Shown here: positions 6,112-7,837 of the stretch, in pieces
Position numbering within the stretch: position 1 is the stretch's first letter
How the letters are laid out: each line of letters opens with the position of its first letter
Source: CAYMLQ01 sp964390795
Lineage (GTDB): Bacteria > Verrucomicrobiota > Kiritimatiellia > RFP12 > UBA1067
Assembly: GCA_964390795.1 (NCBI GenBank)
Contig: CAYMLQ010000291.1
Coordinates: 1 to 7,837, forward strand
Direction of reading: 5' to 3'
DNA length: 7,837 nt
Position numbers and translations under genes: made by a program
Notes under the pieces: generated by a model
Told to the model about the DNA's origin: nothing
The model's input: the letters and a program-made list of their open reading frames with translations, nothing else
Database searches by the model: none

Positions 6112-6205
6112 AGTCAAATTTTGACTGAATTCGATGGCTCTGGTTCAAGCGGCGGCACGCGTTGAACCGATTTAGCGCCCTTCTTGTCTGTCCCTAATGG
6201 CGCTA
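6112..6205. repeat. Series of three short perfect inverted repeats
   Basis: Three perfect 7-bp stems follow each other. AGTCAAA/TTTGACT (6112-6118 and 6120-6126, one central base) could be an operator-like dyad. GGTTCAA/TTGAACC spans 6142-6148 and 6162-6168 with a 13-nt loop. TAGCGCC/GGCGCTA spans 6173-6179 and 6199-6205 with a 19-nt loop. The last right arm overlaps the left end of the large inverted repeat at 6201-6319, so the two folds are mutually exclusive. No protein-binding site is identified. Confidence 0.5.
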
Positions 6206-6319
6206 AGATAAGCTCATTCGCATCGCATTTTAACGGCTCAGCACAGCTTCGCCCTCCATTTTTCATGCGAACCGTAACGTGGAGGGCGAGGCTGCGCCGA
6301 GCCGACGCTTATCTTAGCG
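6201..6319. repeat. Large inverted-repeat element, 119 bp
   Basis: CGCTAAGATAAGC (6201-6213) and GCTTATCTTAGCG (6307-6319) are perfect 13-bp arms at the ends. Inside, 6234-6258 pairs with 6280-6304 at 22 of 25 positions around a 21-nt loop. The unit is thus almost a continuous palindrome with one asymmetric 20-nt bulge on the left. The right end is followed by ATTTTT (6320-6325), so a plus-strand transcript coming from the dnaG side would form a stem followed by a U-run, as in an intrinsic terminator. No convincing target-site duplication flanks it. It could be a MITE-like element, a terminator or both. Confidence 0.65.
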
Positions 6320-6343
6320 ATTTTTGCCTGCCCCCTCTGTTGA

Positions 6344-6444
6344 CCGGCACACGCAAAGACCCGCAGACCCAAGATGAGACAAGCCACTCTCTTCCTCCCA
6401 TCTTTGGGGCTCCGGGTCTTTGCGTGCAAAATCTAAATTGCCGG
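6344..6444. repeat. Long stem-loop 3' of the aldolase gene
   Basis: CACGCAAAGACCCG (6350-6363) pairs perfectly with CGGGTCTTTGCGTG (6413-6426). The stem continues inward through AAGATG/CATCTT (6371-6376 and 6399-6404) with a small bulge between, around a 22-nt loop. Short CCGG blocks (6344-6347 and 6441-6444) extend the symmetry outward. It lies directly after the stop of the minus-strand aldolase gene and could act as its terminator or 3' stabiliser. There is no U-tract on the aldolase-distal side, so intrinsic termination is unproven. Confidence 0.6.
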
Positions 6445-6445
6445 C

Positions 6446-7414
6446 CTACTCCATGATCGCATCGTAAAAGCCCGTATAGTCCGTGGGCCGTTCCCCGTCC
6501 AGGAACTTCATCGCCTCGCGCGGGTGATTGTTCATCTGCCCGGTCAGCATATAGGGGATGTCGTACCCCCACGTGATCTTTTGGCGCATGGGGACAAGGC
6601 TCTCCTGCAGACACTTGAGCAGCGGACGCAGGTGATAGCGCGGGTTCTTGAGAAACCCGAGGAGCAGTTCGGTCGGGCAGTTGCCCGCGCCGCGCCCGAG
6701 CCCGCCGACCGTGCAGTCGAGGTAATTCGCGCCGAGGATGAGGGCCTCGATGGTATTGGCGTAGGCGAGCTGCTGGTTGTTATGCGCGTGGATACCGATC
6801 TTCTTGCCACCCGACTCGGCAAACTTGCGGTACTTGCGGGTGAGGGTCTGAATCTCTTCCGAATAGAGGGACCCGTAGCTGTCCACGAGATAGACCACGT
6901 CGACTTCGCTGCCCGAGAGGATCTCGAGGGCCTCGTCCAGTTCGGCATCGCTGACGACCGAGACGGCCATCAGGTTCACGCTGGTCTCGTACCCCTTGTC
7001 GTGAAAGGCCTTGATCATGTCGAGCGCGCCGGGAATCTGGTGGATATAGGTCGCCACGCGGATCAGGTCGATCACGCTGTCTTTCTTGGGAAGGAAGTCG
7101 GAGTGGTAGTCGCACCGCTCCACGTCCGCCATGACCGAGAGCTTGAGATCGTTATCGTTCTCGCCCACAATGCGCCGCACGTCGTCCTCTTCGCAGAACT
7201 TCCATGTGCCGTACTCGGTCGGCGAGTAGACCTTCTTGGAACCCTTGTAGCCCACCTCCATGTAGTCGACGCCCGAAGCCACGCAAGCCTGATAGATGGC
7301 GCGGACGAAGTCATCCTCAAATTTGCAGTTGTTCATGAGTCCGCCGTCGCGGATCGTGCAGTCGAGGATCTTGATGTCAGGCCGATAGGTCAGCCAGGTG
7401 CCCTTCTTGTCCAT
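6446..7414 (-). CDS. DRE-TIM metallolyase family aldolase
   Basis: The 322-residue protein belongs to the HMGL-like/DRE-TIM barrel family (4-hydroxy-2-oxovalerate aldolase, HMG-CoA lyase, isopropylmalate synthase relatives). Family landmarks are in order. CTIRDGG (19-25) is the catalytic Arg-Asp motif at the first strand. YMEVGYKG (51-58) follows. VDSYGSLYSEE (177-187) is on a later strand. GIHAHNN (207-213) holds the metal-ligand His-X-His. GGLGRGAGNCPTE (237-249) is the loop typical of 4-hydroxy-2-oxovalerate-type aldolases. The enzyme would cleave or form a C-C bond next to a 2-oxo acid using a divalent metal. The substrate cannot be told from sequence, and no DmpF-type aldehyde dehydrogenase partner is visible. 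ATG 7414 has AGGAG at 7423-7427, 8 nt upstream. It follows the ferredoxin-domain gene by 25 nt on the same strand, so they probably form an operon. It appears full length. Confidence 0.9.
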   Translation of the reverse strand: MDKKGTWLTYRPDIKILDCTIRDGGLMNNCKFEDDFVRAIYQACVASGVDYMEVGYKGSKKVYSPTEYGTWKFCEEDDVRRIVGENDNDLKLSVMADVERCDYHSDFLPKKDSVIDLIRVATYIHQIPGALDMIKAFHDKGYETSVNLMAVSVVSDAELDEALEILSGSEVDVVYLVDSYGSLYSEEIQTLTRKYRKFAESGGKKIGIHAHNNQQLAYANTIEALILGANYLDCTVGGLGRGAGNCPTELLLGFLKNPRYHLRPLLKCLQESLVPMRQKITWGYDIPYMLTGQMNNHPREAMKFLDGERPTDYTGFYDAIME

Positions 7415-7439
7415 GTGATACGCTCCTGTTTACGGTGGG

Positions 7440-7837
7440 TCAGTTCTCGTTGGAATGCAGGCCGCCGGAACCTGCGGCGAACGCGATGTTCGCGCGCTCG
7501 GGGTCTTCGGGCAGGGCCTTGGAGCAGCTCCAGATGCAGGCGCCGCAGTGGATGCACTTCTCGCGGTCGAACTCGGGCGTGCCGCCCTCCTCGCCGGGCA
7601 TCAGCGCCTGCGCGGAGCAGATCTCGATGCAGGTGCGCTCCCTGCAGGTCGCGCACAGCTCGGGCCGGACGAAGGTCACGTGATCCGCGAACCCGCCCGC
7701 CGCCTGCACCTTGCCGCCCTTGAAGAGCACGTCTTGGTGCGACATCAGCAGCGTGCCGTCGAGCGGGATCTCCGGCCAGCCCGCCAGCGTCATGAGCGCG
7801 TCGTGCAGCGGCTGCTTGGCCTTGGCGCAGGCCTCGA
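7440..7837 (-). CDS. 2[4Fe-4S] ferredoxin-domain protein, C-terminal part
   Basis: This gene is partial: the reading frame is still open at the window edge and the start lies outside, so only the last 131 residues are seen. Counting from Met at 7793, one cysteine set is Cys47, 50, 55, 59 (CATCRERTCIEIC) and the second is Cys80, 83, 86, 90 (CIHCGACIWSC). This is the pattern of a two-cluster [4Fe-4S] electron carrier. The preceding segment (LLMSHQDVLFKGGKVQAAGG) suggests the tail of a longer enzyme, possibly an ETF-quinone oxidoreductase/FixC-like flavoprotein with a fused ferredoxin domain. That identity is inferred, and ETF-QO itself carries a single cluster. The internal Met at 7793 is not the likely start, because the frame continues upstream as EACAKAKQPLHDAL. 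It precedes the aldolase gene by 25 nt and may share its operon. Confidence 0.85.
   Translation of the reverse strand, partial: EACAKAKQPLHDALMTLAGWPEIPLDGTLLMSHQDVLFKGGKVQAAGGFADHVTFVRPELCATCRERTCIEICSAQALMPGEEGGTPEFDREKCIHCGACIWSCSKALPEDPERANIAFAAGSGGLHSNEN

Noticed and set aside
6112..6444. Inverted repeats considered as integron attC sites or a CRISPR array
   Set aside because: There is no RYYYAAC/GTTRRRY pairing at the arm ends. No repeat unit recurs directly with regular spacers.
6184..6456. 90-residue plus-strand open frame across the palindromes
   Set aside because: It runs through two inverted-repeat elements, has no ribosome binding site and no protein-like motif.
6524..7723. 399-residue open frame on the plus strand opposite the aldolase and ferredoxin genes
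   Set aside because: It is antisense to two genes with clear motifs, spans their intergenic gap and ends in Arg/Ser-rich low complexity.

Overview
The window reads as chromosomal DNA of a GC-rich bacterium. The envelope looks Gram-negative: YidC has a large periplasmic domain after its first membrane segment. The DnaG TOPRIM motif EGQIDVI, in place of the usual EGYMDV, and the PVC-like look of YidC and L34 make me lean towards the Planctomycetes-Verrucomicrobia-Chlamydiae group, perhaps Kiritimatiellota or Verrucomicrobiota. That placement is inference from remembered family patterns, not a search.

Layout: (1) Positions 1-467 hold no gene I can support. The first 170 bases carry an 11-bp tandem repeat cut by the window edge, a dispersed 29-bp repeat and two perfect hairpins. 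(2) Positions 468-3164 (minus strand) are the classical rpmH-rnpA-yidD-yidC cluster, with a good extended -10 promoter at 3208-3236 and a terminator-like stem-loop at 468-496. It encodes ribosomal protein L34, the RNase P protein, the YidD insertion-efficiency factor and the YidC membrane insertase. (3) Positions 3307-5397 (plus strand) are dnaG, the replicative primase, divergent from rpmH and without a visible Shine-Dalgarno. (4) Positions 5398-6445, about 1 kb, are a gene graveyard plus hairpin field. They hold the C-terminal remnant of a sigma-54-type activator (GNVR motif joined directly to a Fis-type helix-turn-helix), the last codons of a minimal nucleotidyltransferase overlapping a truncated HEPN gene, and at least three palindromic elements of about 100 bp with several smaller hairpins. 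(5) Positions 6446-7837 (minus strand) are an operon of a DRE-TIM aldolase-like enzyme preceded by the C-terminal part of a 2[4Fe-4S] ferredoxin-domain protein, possibly the tail of an ETF-QO/FixC-like flavoprotein. The latter runs off the window edge.

Functionally, regions 2 and 3 are housekeeping (translation, tRNA 5' processing, membrane protein insertion, replication priming). Region 5 is a metabolic pair of unknown pathway in which electron transfer may accompany a carbon-carbon lyase. I see no clear undescribed multi-gene system. The most unusual material is the 5.4-6.45 kb interval, where two broken regulatory or toxin-antitoxin genes lie next to nested palindromes.
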